Source: Acridotheres tristis (Eukaryota > Chordata > Aves > Passeriformes > Sturnidae). From it: a stretch of 64,000 nucleotides of DNA. Made by a program: the position numbers and the translations under genes. The notes under the pieces were generated by a model that worked only from the letters and a program-made list of their open reading frames with translations, searched no databases and was not told the origin of the DNA. Positions 12,189 to 22,497 of the stretch are shown here, in pieces. Within the stretch, counting starts at the first letter, position 1. The number at the start of each line of letters is the position of its first letter. Location: assembly GCA_037013685.1 (NCBI GenBank), contig CM072884.1, positions 2,542,001-2,606,000 of the forward strand. The letters run 5' to 3'.

Positions 12189-12253
12189 GTGGCTGTTGGG
12201 TGTTTGACATGGCCTGTGATGACAAATTCACTTTACGTCTTCCAGAGTATGAG
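12189..12253 (+). other. Exon candidate, 65 bp
   Basis: A pyrimidine-rich stretch ending in GTCTTCAG at 12181-12188 would be the acceptor, and GAG followed by GTGAGC at 12254-12259 the donor. The enclosed frame, entered after two bases, reads GCWVFDMACDDKFTLRLPEYE without a stop. The entry phase is 2 and the exit phase 0. I do not recognise the peptide. This is not called as CDS because matching splice signals around a short open frame occur by chance in a window this size. Confidence 0.2.
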
Positions 12254-15200
12254 GTGAGCAAAATGTCCACCTGGTGTTGTCTCGATAGGTCTCATCACAA
12301 AGCAAGAAAGATGCTCAAAATATTTATTAAAATAAAAAATCCCACTGGATGTCCAGTTTGTACTACTAGGGAAAAAAAAGTACATAGGCTTTACTTGAAG
12401 CTCTTCTGCAAGAGACACTGAATGGCAAAGAAACAAATCATGGTAGTAAATCAGCCTGGGATTGAGGGAAGAAGTGGGATGGCTAGGAGAAATTAATAAC
12501 TGATGAGTGCTTTCCCTTCCTCCAGAGGATGGCCAGGACACTCATAGTCTGGAGCAGGGGAGATGAGGTAACTGCAGTGAGGTGCTGAAGTGGAGTGATT
12601 TTTGGGAAACTGGAGATGGGATCTCAAGGCACATAATGAGCCATCTGATCCTGCTCAAAAATGGTGAATGCTGTGTTTAAAATCCTCATCTTTACCTGAC
12701 AGCTGTAAAGCCTTTAAAATATTTGTGTTCCAGTGTTTTTATAAACATCTTTTATCCTTTATGACATCGAAATTTTTATGATCAGGGGGCAAAAATGATC
12801 GATTCACAGGCTTTGGTTTAGGAAAGTGGTTCAGCACCTTGGGAGTTGAGTGGTGAATAAATGCACCGAGTTCCTCATGTGTTTTGTGCAGTTATGCTAC
12901 TCTAGTTTATTCCAAGTAGCAACCATACTTTTTTCTGTCCTCACACTTTCCTCTAGTGATGTGATCAAAAATTGAGAGGCAGATGTTGTATTTAAGGCGC
13001 TGTTCTGGCCCTTCTGACATCAGTGGGAGTTATTATTCAGAGAGGGGAATGTGTACTCATATATTGTGGGCTGGAAAGTTGTTTGTGGTTGTGGCCCATT
13101 TGTGTTTTGTGTGTGTGTTTTAGTAGTTTCATATTGAGAAATCCCAGTGTGAGTTTCCTCTATACAAAAGATTATCTGTGAGTGGTGACTTACCAAAATC
13201 TTCTTAATTCTTACCCTGTTCAGTAATACCACATGAAGAAGTGTGGTATATGCTAAGAATGGATTCTTGAGAGCTTTTAGACAAAATATTTTCAGTAGAT
13301 CAGTGCTTCTTGTTTGTTTTGACACCTTTGTCATCTTAATCTCTTGAATAAAAACAGCAAGTACAGCTGATTTTTTTCGTACTTTAACAATCCACGGCTT
13401 TCAAAACAGTGATGACAAAAGAAATAAAATAGTAAAGCTGTGCTCCATTGCTGAATCTCTCTTTGGCAAAAAGAGTTTTGACAGAATTTTCGATGAATGA
13501 CTGAGGATAATTTGAAAATTAATAACTGGGTAGATGCAAGCATATAGGGCCTGGGCAATAAATAGCAGTAAAGAAATGAGAGAGGACCACTGCAGCAGTG
13601 ATCCTGTTCTTTGATTTGTGGCCTCAAAATTCAATAGATGTGATTTAAAAAAACCAAAACCCAAACAAATAAAAGCCTAGATGAAGATCAGAGCTGAACA
13701 CTATTGAAGTGCTGTGCATGTCTTTCAAAAAGAGTTAACCTTATTTCCCTCATCCTGCTAATGTGTGTTGTCACCTGGGCAGCTCTGAAGATCGCAGCAA
13801 TGTCACCTCTCTTCCTCCTCACTGCTGCCCTGTCTGTGACATCCAGGCTCCACACCAGCACAGGCCTTGCTTCCAGAGGATGTGGAAGTTCCCATTTGTT
13901 AAAAGGTATCCAGGAAAATTGACACAAAATGCATTTTATTAAGTCAGAAAGTCTGAGTGGCAAAGAGGTGGGAGCTACAGGAATTATTTGGGAGACAGGA
14001 GTGGTGCTGGACCCTTATTTTGACTTGGTGCTGCTGCTCTGGCATTGATGGATGTATTGGAGAACTGTTGGATGGCCATGGCTGGCTGAGCTGGTGGTTC
14101 AGAAGCCCATTTTTCTCCTAACTGGACTTGTTGAATGGGAGAAGAGCAGTCCTTGCTGACCAACCCCTCAGGCATCACCAAGGAGAGATGCCCTCACCAC
14201 TGGACAGGCTTGCTGGTCCCTTCCACCTTTCACTGCCAGCTTTTGGCTCAGCACAGCTTCTAAAACACCTGGCAGCACAAGCAGCCAGTGAACAATACTC
14301 CAGCTGGTTATTTCCAAGGGCTCAAAATATAAATCACCTTTGCCAAGTGAGATCCAAGTGAAACATGATGAAATGGAGCAGGTATCTGAAAAGATTTTAT
14401 AAAGATCTTTGGGTTATTTATTTCCAAGCCAGCTGAGGAGGCTGAGAATAAAGCACCCAGCTGGGAAGTCTAAGAGAATAAAGCATCCAGCAGTCAGACT
14501 TAGGGTTCATAAACATGTTCTGCTATTATGAGTTTAATCCTAAAAAAATTATCTTGAACATTAGAGAGGGATTTGCACCCAGAGAAGAGAAGTAGTGCTG
14601 TAAGAAAGCTTTTCTGAGCTGCACTGAACACTTCTTACCACCAGGAAGAAATGCCATCAGTTTGTGACTAGCTTTCTAAATTATTCAGGGACAGCCATGG
14701 GGATTTGGATTAAGGTTTATACACAATGACATTCTGTGCTAAGTTTCAATCTTGGAGGGACACGTTCAGAACAAGCACTGTGCCATGTGGTTATAGCACA
14801 TGAAGATGTGTACTAGAAAAGGAAGGAGAGGCAGAAAGATAAAAAACCATGATTAACTTTAGGAAATAACTGTGACCTTCAGTGTGTACATGCAAGAAAT
14901 GAGGTTAGGAAGAAACTCGGAGGAGAGGCATAAAATGGTTAAATGCAACTATAAATTAATGTTAAATGAAAATATTTAGGACCTCAAATGGTACCAGTGA
15001 GATCCAGACAATCCTGTTTCCTCACTCTAAAATTACTTAGATTTTATACACATAGTGGAGACTTGCTTCATTTTGAATTTCATCTGATCTGGTGAATTTC
15101 TGCAGCAAGAAAAGAGCAAGTCTGTATTCTAAGCAGATCAGTAAACAATAAATTCATTACAAACAAAAAACTCAGCTTAGAACAAAATAGCTTAAATCCT

Positions 15201-15628
15201 AAATGGACATTATTCTTAAATTTATCTGTGATTACTTATGCTCTCAGCATCCTCTTGTGCATTTGTTGGAGAATGTCTGGCTAGGTGTTTTCACATCTGT
15301 CAGCAGAGCCAGCCCCTAAATGCCGAGTGCAGCACTTGGGAACACTTTGCTATGATCCCCAGAGGACCCTTGGCCTGTAAAAAGCAAAGAAAGGATTAGA
15401 TGGACCCACAAATGCATTACTTTATTTTCATCAGCAATAGGAACAGCATTGCTCCAGCTTGGTCCCACGTGTTCCATCACTTTGGACAATGATCTTGCCA
15501 GACTGCAACTACTGCTGTGTTGGAGAGGTAAAAGTGTTATATTTAGGAATCCTCAAGGCAAAGTCAGAACTTGAAGGATGTATTGTGAATTGCTTGAGTA
15601 AATATTTTTCTTCTGTTGTAATAAATGA
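12254..15628. other. Noncoding sequence, no gene seen
   Basis: No gene, RNA or clear transposon apart from a possible ancient repeat remnant at 13003-13045. The segment at 14360-15250 is notably A-rich on the plus strand. Open frames of about 100 codons at 13020-13334 and 13331-13627 (minus) show no recognisable domain. Confidence 0.55.
13003..13045 (+). repeat. Possible ancient amniote repeat remnant
   Basis: A GGCCC box followed by CTGACATCAGTGGGAGTTAT resembles the same TGACTTCAGTGGGAGTT-type ancient repeat core as at 3610-3675 and 22435-22497. The match is short and from memory, so it is tentative. Confidence 0.3.
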
Positions 15629-15667
15629 AAAAAAAAAAACCAACAAACCAAACAACAACAAAAATCT
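15629..15667. repeat. A-rich/AAC low-complexity tract
   Basis: A run of 12 A residues passes into ACCAACAAACCAAACAACAA-type sequence. It is the complement-type counterpart of the G/T-rich tracts elsewhere in the window. No flanking retroelement body is visible. Confidence 0.8.
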
Positions 15668-16730
15668 TTTCATAACTGGCTTGGAAGAAAAATCAAAAAA
15701 TGCACTGCAGAAAGGAGAGGAACGTTACCATGGGTGGTGCTGCAAGGGATAGAGAGAGATTTAGCAAAACTGGACAGGCAAGGACCTCTGGAGACCAACA
15801 CCCCAAAATAATCATTGTATGATTTCATATGTGGGAAATGTTAGAGTTATTTCTAATAATTTTGTCGTTACCTATATCTGGTGTGGTGCTGTATGAGAGA
15901 AGAGCTCCTTACAGTGGGACAGTGTAAGGAACTGTTTTCACTGTTAAAAATATGAAGTGGCTTAGATCAGTCAGATCCTCAGTAGGTAATTAAGTCTTTC
16001 TGAATTGAAATAAGGTCATGAAAATGAAGAAGTCTTCAGATTGCACTTTTAGCTGGAGATTGGTTCTCCTTTTTGTTTTCCCACTCTGGATGTCTTCAGA
16101 GGCTTCCAGACAAAAGCTCAGTGTCCTGCAGAGACAATTGTTTCTTAAACAAGTTATGGATGATGCTTTGCTTTGAAAACTGCTGGAACTGTGATGCACA
16201 TTTGTGATTTTAAACAGTGAGATAGGAAAATTTAGCAAATATGAACTTAGTGTGATGGCAGTAACTGAGGAAAGCTTTTGACTTGCTGACCTGTAATACT
16301 TGTTCTTTGTTTCTTCATTCATATAAATATTTTGTTTAGTGTCTACTTTGAAAACACTGAGTTAGTCTGAAATAAAGTTGAAATATTGTTAAAACCTGTG
16401 CACTTCTCCATAGTCAAAAGGAAAAAGTTTTGGGTTTGATTTTTAATGGGAGGAAGGGGAACCTTCAGAAAATCCCTCACACTTACATACAGAGTTTGAG
16501 TTCCTGGTGGAGCTTTAAGGGCACTTGGTCATGTGAATAGGGGACACACTCAGCTGGTTGATTGCTTTTTTAATAAACTCTGGCCTAATTGCTCTCATTT
16601 GCTGTTTAGTTGTGAATTCTTCATCTATTCATTCTAAATCCAGTGATATCTTTTTATGAAGGTCTGAGAGCACCTTTTCCACTAAAAAGAGAAAATTCTA
16701 GACTTACCTTTTTTCCTTCATATTTTTAAA
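15668..16730. other. Noncoding sequence, no gene seen
   Basis: Unique A/T-rich sequence without a recognised gene, RNA or transposon. A 110-codon minus-strand frame at 15990-16322 has no family resemblance. Confidence 0.55.
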
Positions 16731-16862
16731 TTTTTTTTTTTTTGGGAGGTTTTTTTGTTGGTTTTTTTTTTTTTTTTTTTTTTTTTGTTGGGGCTTTTCA
16801 TTGGGTGTTTTGCATGGTGTCTGTGTGTGTAAGATTTGTTTGGTTGTTGTAGTTTTTTCCCC
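16731..16862. repeat. T-rich low-complexity tract
   Basis: It starts with 13 T (16731-16743), then a GGGAGG break, 7 T, and 25 uninterrupted T (16762-16786). It continues as G/T-rich sequence to about 16862. The minus-strand open frame over it reads as a Lys/Gln/Asn-rich peptide and is an artefact of the tract. Confidence 0.9.
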
Positions 16863-18212
16863 TTCTTTTTTGTGTATTACCGAAAAATTACACCACTTAA
16901 AAGCACCCCTGGTAATGATAAATTTCAGCCTTTTCCTTCCTGTGGCAGACAAAAATGAAATACAAGTCCACAGGTAACAAACCATGGCAGTAACTTGTTG
17001 CTGCACCACGCTTAAAGAGCTTTCATTGGATATCCATCTTCAAAGTGCCTTGTAAACAGTGACAGGCAGAGTGGTTGAATGAATTCATCCCTTCTGAGAA
17101 GCATTGGCTTGATTAGATAATTCTCTAGTTTCTTTTATGCTATGGGGCATTTCACCTTTAGCTGTTGGCTTTTGGAGAGAAATATGAATTGTTGAACTGT
17201 GATTTTTCCCACACATATTCATTGTGGTCCCTGATAAATTTTGTGAACCTCCTTAATGCCCTACTTGGCCTCAGGTGTGCTTCTTTTCCATGAAAAATCT
17301 TCAAAGATACCTTTTTTTCTTAGGGAAAAGGCAAGGGAGAAGCAGAATGAGCAGCAGCGCTGCAGCTTCACCCTCCCTGTCAGGTGTGTGCTGCAGGTCC
17401 CAGCTGGCACAGCCTGGGCACAGCCTTGGTCCCTCGTCCCCAGGGAGCCTCTGCCCCTCTTGGAGCTGAGATTTATTGCTGAACGGGTGGAATCTGCTCC
17501 AGGGACTCAGCCTGGGGAGTTATTTATTCAGGAATAATGTTCAGTGCCTGGGGAGTAGCAGGGAGAGCCAGGTTGTTTTCCCAAGCTTGCCCTTTTTCAC
17601 CACAAAGCCAGGCCCAAGGGGGATTTGTTGCTCTCATATCTTGTGCTAAGATTCCGGAAAGTTTGCCAGAAAAAAGAGGTAATAATTTTATTTTTTTTCT
17701 TTTCTGTGAGAGCTGCCTGGAAACATTGCTCTTTATTTCTGCTCTGCACCCCTCCAGGCAAAGAAAATCAGTGTAGTACTGTGGGAGGAAGAGACTTCTG
17801 CTGTTCAAAGCCTTCCTACTCCTGGCCTTATCCCTCGGCCGATTTTGCCAGGAAAAGAGCCAGGGAGTGCAATCCCACATCTGCAGTGGGGACAGGGACT
17901 TGAAACCCCTTTGCAATTGATGCTGCTGCCACAGAGGGTAGAGCCCTGGGGAAAGAGTGGCTTCCAGGAAATATTGGGCTTTGGGGGCTGGGATAAGAGG
18001 GGTTGAAGAAGTTGATGAAGTGGGAACCTCTCAGGGCAGGGATGTGTTCTCTGGGAGGAGCTTGGGTGATGAGTACAGGGGATGTGGGCTGTAGGTTTTT
18101 GGAAGAAAAAAGTCTGGAGGCTGCCATATCATCTCTTAGCACCCATGTGGGCTCTACTCTTCCAGCAGTAGAAATTATAATTCCTCTAAATTCGGTCTTT
18201 TGGGATTTTGGT
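16863..18212. other. Noncoding sequence with a G+C-richer block
   Basis: No gene recognised. The part at about 17330-18080 is richer in G+C and carries overlapping short open frames on both strands with no recognisable domain. It does not match CR1 as far as I can tell. Confidence 0.5.
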
Positions 18213-18237
18213 CTTTTGATGGCCTTGCCATCAAAAG
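18213..18237. repeat. Perfect 11-bp hairpin
   Basis: CTTTTGATGGC at 18213-18223 is followed by the 3-base loop CTT and the exact reverse complement GCCATCAAAAG at 18227-18237. Just upstream, GGTCTTTTG occurs twice 16 bases apart (18194 and 18210). There is no U-tract or gene end that would make it a terminator, and its function is unknown. Confidence 0.85.
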
Positions 18238-18339
18238 GTTTCCTCCAAAATTCTCCCAGTTGCAGACTGAGACTTGTCTATCTCTTCTCCTGTCTGCAGT
18301 GAGTTTGGCAAATGAACTCTGTGCTTCAGTTTCCAGTAA

Positions 18340-18540
18340 AACCTGATGTGGCAATAAATAATGATCTGTCCCCGAAGCCAGTTAAAATAAATACATCTTA
18401 AAATGTCTAATTAAAAATCAATCAAACAGCTCATACCTGCATTTATTTCTTTCCAATAGATTCAGATTTTAATCTCCTGAGCACAAATAATCTTTCCTCT
18501 GATGATATTGAGAGTAGGGCATTATGTATCTTTTCTATGA
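18340..18540. promoter_or_regulatory. Candidate conserved noncoding element (TAATTA and PBX-like sites)
   Basis: TAATTA at 18408-18413 is followed directly by AATCAATCAA at 18416-18425, a homeodomain site next to PBX/HOX-like words. Further TAAT words lie on both sides. The sequence is unique and not low-complexity. The left end (about 18326-18370) has weak resemblance to an MIR tail, so an exapted MIR is possible. Function is inferred. Confidence 0.28.
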
Positions 18541-18785
18541 ACTATGTTCCAAATACCAATGCCCACCCCCATATCCAAATATTGTGTGGTGTTATCCTCA
18601 GCAAAGGCAGAAGCAAACAAAGTTTATAGATTTAAGGAAGTAATTTTAGTGTTTTTTTCCTCTAAATGTAATTCACATTGTCCAATATTACTAAAACAAA
18701 TGGGCTATAATTCCTCACAGAGGGGCATGTTTTTAGCATTTGGTTTTCAGGGAGGTTCACATGAAGTCAGCATCTCTCCCTCAGC

Positions 18786-18843
18786 TTTTACAGATGGAAA
18801 AGCTGGGATCCAGAATGGGAAGTGGCTGGCCTAAGGTTTCTCC
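18786..18843 (-). repeat. MIR-like SINE remnant
   Basis: TTTTACAGATGGAAAAGCTG followed by AGTGGCTGGCCTAAGG matches the recalled reverse-orientation MIR core (TTTTACAGATGAGGAAACTG ... GTGACTTGCCCAAGG) in order and spacing. The copy is short and diverged, as expected of an ancient amniote SINE. Confidence 0.5.
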
Positions 18844-19450
18844 AAAACCCTTGGAAAGTCCCTCAGTTCCCCTCCAGCTCATTAATTTCAGGCAGCTGCC
18901 AAGCACCAGGTCCTTATTTGTGTTGCAGCATCACTTAGCAACCTGGGCTGGGGTGCAGCCCCACCAGCAGTGACCATCCCTGTCTGTGTCCTTGCAAGCC
19001 AGACAGCTGCAGCCAGGAGCCAGAGGAGGATGCACAAGTGTTGAAGGGACATGTCTAAAACCAGACCTGAGGGAAGCAAGCAGCTTCAGCAGGAAGTTCT
19101 TGAATTTCAGCCACTGGGCAATGATTTGTGTTTTGGTGTCAGCTCCCAGGGGATGAGCCCGCAGCTCTCAGGGGGCTGGGGGAGGCAGAACAAACTCAGG
19201 GCGTGCTGCTGGCAAGAGGGTGTTTGTTCTGCTCATAAACTGCCTCAGGAATTGGGTGTCATGTTCCAGTTTTTCACAGCATATTGGGGTGATTTGCTTT
19301 CTTTCAATGGTCCTTATGGATTGTATGTGCTAAGCTGAAAATTTTTCCTTGGGAGAAATGCAGCGATGGTTCAGCAACACAACAGGCACCAAATATTGTC
19401 TATAAAATAGAAACTCTGGGTTTTTTTCCATCTCACAATTTCTAGCAGCT
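18844..19450. other. Noncoding sequence, no gene seen
   Basis: Moderately G+C-rich unique sequence with short overlapping open frames on both strands. None has a recognisable domain. Confidence 0.5.
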
Positions 19451-19574
19451 CTTCTCTCTTCTCTCTTCTCTCTTCTCTCTTCTCTTCTCTTCTCTTCTCT
19501 TCTCTTCTCTTCTCTTCTCTTCTCTTCTCTTCTCTTCTCTTCTCTTCTCTTCTCTTCTCTTCTCTTCTCTTCTC
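19451..19574. repeat. Compound CTTCTCT/CTTCT microsatellite
   Basis: Four exact heptamers CTTCTCT (19451-19478) pass without interruption into nineteen exact pentamers CTTCT (19479-19573). The strand asymmetry is complete: pyrimidines on plus, purines on minus. The minus-strand frame reads as a repeating Arg/Glu/Lys peptide, which is an artefact of the repeat. Confidence 0.98.
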
Positions 19575-20399
19575 GTCACAGGACAGCAACTTATTTACCC
19601 TGGAAATACATATCAGCTCTGTGGTTACAATCCTCTCCTTGTAATTTTTGAACAGTAACTGATCCAGTTTGATAAAAATTCTCCATGTTCTAATCAGTCA
19701 AAAATAGTCCTCTCATCAGACATGTATTTTTGGATAGCTCTAATCATGACTGACTTGGTCAGATGCCTAACTGCTAATTTAAATAGAACCACGTCCTCTC
19801 AACACCCAAAGTGCAGTCAGTCACTAAGAGGAAAAAAAAGAATCTATCTTGAGTGCTTTGCATTAAAATAAAAAACTGAAAAATTTAAGAGCCTTCCATT
19901 CCCTCATGGACTCAGACAGCAAAATCCTTTGCCCCAGCATTTGATAAGGTTTTTTTCATTATTTGTATACATTTTCTTAAAATCAGCTGTAGTTGTGTTT
20001 TTCCCTGAACTGGTGACCACCACCTGAAGTTACAAGACCTGTTGGACGGGTTTTCCGTGTGTGTGATGTGGATATTTGCAGTGGAAATGGAACAATGAAA
20101 ACTCTGCTCAGGCATGACTCCACCATCTGATGGGAGTCCTTGCTTTCCTGCTTTGCCAGGTTGTTTTAACACAGCAAGGAGGGCTGGCCAGGAGCAGAAT
20201 GGTGTTTGCCAGGTGAGGTTCAAGCTGGACGTTCCCTCCCTGGCAAGGTGCAGTCACCACACTGGTGCCTGTTTGTACCAACAAGAGGTGCAGGTCAGGC
20301 AATGGGAGCTGTCAGAAGGGAGAAAAATGTTCTTTTTTCCAGCTCTGTGACTGAGGACAGCCTGTCCTTTACAGAGCTCCCTCTCCCCACCTGCATTTC
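19575..20399. other. Noncoding sequence, no gene seen
   Basis: Unique sequence with no gene, RNA or transposon recognised. Short open frames around 20100-20420 lack family resemblance. Confidence 0.5.
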
Positions 20400-20700
20400 C
20401 CCACAGCACTCAATTACCCATTAAGGTTTTTAAGAGAAACAGAATGGCAATTAAGCCCAGTACGGCAGTGAGAAAGCGGTGGAAGCCGTGGGCTTGCTGA
20501 GAAATCTATCCATAAATGAATTAACTGCACAAATAATTCCAGCTAATTAGAGGTGTGCATTCCCCAAATAACTTGATTCTCTCATTTACTTAATTGAGTT
20601 GATGGCTGCTCTGGGATGGAACAGCAAACTGTGCAGTGGCTATTACAGTAAATATCACTTTGACTAAATCTGTTCCAACAGTCCAGAGTTTATCTGTTAA
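20400..20700. promoter_or_regulatory. Candidate conserved noncoding element, strong TAAT content
   Basis: The block is unique and carries CAATTACCCATTAAGG at its left end, GGCAATTAAGCCC, AATGAATTAACTGC, the palindromic homeodomain word CTAATTAG at 20543-20550, and CTTAATTGAG near 20590. Several CpGs survive near 20460-20490 (TACGGCAG, AAGCGG, AAGCCGTGG). That is unusual in this CpG-poor window and would fit sequence under constraint. No coding frame spans it. Confidence 0.33.
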
Positions 20701-22434
20701 CTTGGAATCGAGAAAACTGTTGCTTTGAGGGCTTTTTTAAAATTACATCTTTGTATTCAATATTTCAGAAGATAAAGTAAGGTAAATTCCATTTAAAATT
20801 CCCAAGTTTAGCTGAAAAGTAGGGCTATAAAAAAGGATTGTTGACCCAGAAGTAGGGTCTTGAGAGAAACATTGACAGGACTGACTATTTTCCAAATGAA
20901 GACACAGATAAAACTGCCATGCTTGGATAACAAATCCAGGTTTGCCTATGGTCTAAGCAAGCTTCTTTTGGGTTTACATAATTTAGGGCCTTTCCCTAGA
21001 TGGAAAAATGGAAGAGAACCAGCAAGCTTTGCTGGCGTGATGATTTGCTCCTAAATGATGGGAGAGAGGTTTCAAACAGCCTCAGATTTTTCAGTTTGTT
21101 TGACCTTATCCCTCTTCTTTTTTAAATGACCCCTCAATCCCAGCATCCAACTTATTGTTCCATGTTCCAACAACTTGACGGGGGCCCCACCAACCACTGG
21201 GCATCAGTAAAACAACTTTCTTTTCTATTTGTTTCTTTTCCTTGCTTTCTTATTTATATACAAGAATAAGCATAAAAAATACTGCTGGTACTCAAAGCAT
21301 CCCTTTTCAAAAAGAATACATTTTAATTTCTGCTTTGTTTTAGGACAAGGCAAGAAGAGATTTGACCAAGATTTTTGTTCTTTAATGCTTGCTGGTCAAG
21401 GATTCCTATTTTGGCACTCAAGGATCAGGGATGTTAATGAACACTTTAAAAAAAAGGAGAGAAATTAAAATATGAATAGCAAACCTGAAAGAAACAGAAG
21501 GTAGACACCGTTTCCTTTAGGAGAAGTAAAGTGGGAAACATGTTCCTGTTCTCTGTTTTCTTGGAATCATTAAATGTACTGGCCTTTTGCTAAGGAAATA
21601 ATTTAAGTACAAGGTAATAGCCACAGTGCTGTTTGTCATTAACTTGTACCTGCTAATAAACGGGGAAATCCATCTGTTATGGAGTCACTTTCCTAATGGA
21701 CCTTCAAAGACAGGTTCCACATGTCAGTGTTCACAGGGAAAATAAGGAAGGAGATTGCCAGGCCACCCAAGCCCTTTGCAAACAGAGGATTTGTTCAAGG
21801 AAACCTTGAAAAGGTCCAACAGAATTTCTCTCTATTGTGTTAGTACCTCACCAGCAAAATCTTTCCTCTGTTATTTCAGTTCTCACCCTCTCCCAGCATC
21901 ACATCCTCATGGAAATTCCATTTCTGCTCAGTCCTGCACTTATTTTTCTTCCCCTTGTTGTTGTTCCGCTGTTTATTTTTCTTTGCACTGTTGTATTTCC
22001 TACTGGCACCAGTGATGTAAATCAGTGGGTGGGTTTGAGGCAGGGCCATTTTGTATTCTCATGGACATGGGAACATTTCTCTTCAAGCAAAGAAGCAGTG
22101 TTGCTAATTTGGTGCATTGCTGAGACTTTAGTTAGTTTCTAGATTTTTTTTTTAATTGGATTTGAGATTCAGCAGATGTTGCAAAGCAAATAAACCATGT
22201 GCAATGGTTGTTAGACATTACTCATGGTGTAATCCCTTTATCCAAATACAAAAGTTAAACATGTGAAACCATATCCTTAGATAACTGCAGAAGTTCAGCT
22301 CATACTCAGAAAGCCACCACCAAGTAATTCCCTTCATTATTTGGTGCAGCACATCCTCTCTGAAGGAAGGTGGGCAGACAGGGGGAAGATGGATTCATGA
22401 CTGTGCTTTAAAATAAATGTCAGCTAACCACAAA
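20701..22434. other. Noncoding sequence, no gene seen
   Basis: A/T-rich unique sequence. Open frames at 21229-21468 and 21755-22142 have no recognisable domain. No RNA gene or transposon was identified. Confidence 0.5.
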
Positions 22435-22497
22435 GGGTCAAATTCATTGCTGATGTAACACTGCTGACTTCAGTGGATTTACACTGGGGATTAATGT
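22435..22497 (+). repeat. Ancient amniote interspersed repeat remnant
   Basis: GGGTCAAATTCATTGCTGAT, then GTAACACTGCTGACTTCAGT and GGATTTACACTGGGGATTAA follow the order of an amniote repeat that I recall from turtle and crocodile DNA (CAAATTCAT ... TGATGTAAC ... TGACTTCAGTGGA ... TTACACCAGGGAT). It is the best copy of this family in the window. I cannot name the family with certainty. Confidence 0.5.

Noticed and set aside
18326..18370. Possible third MIR remnant (TTCAGTTTCC ... AATAAATAATGA)
   Set aside because: The match to the MIR core is too short and gapped to call. It is noted only inside the regulatory candidate.
19371..19589. Minus-strand frame encoding an Arg/Glu/Lys repeat
   Set aside because: It is the translation of the CTTCT microsatellite.
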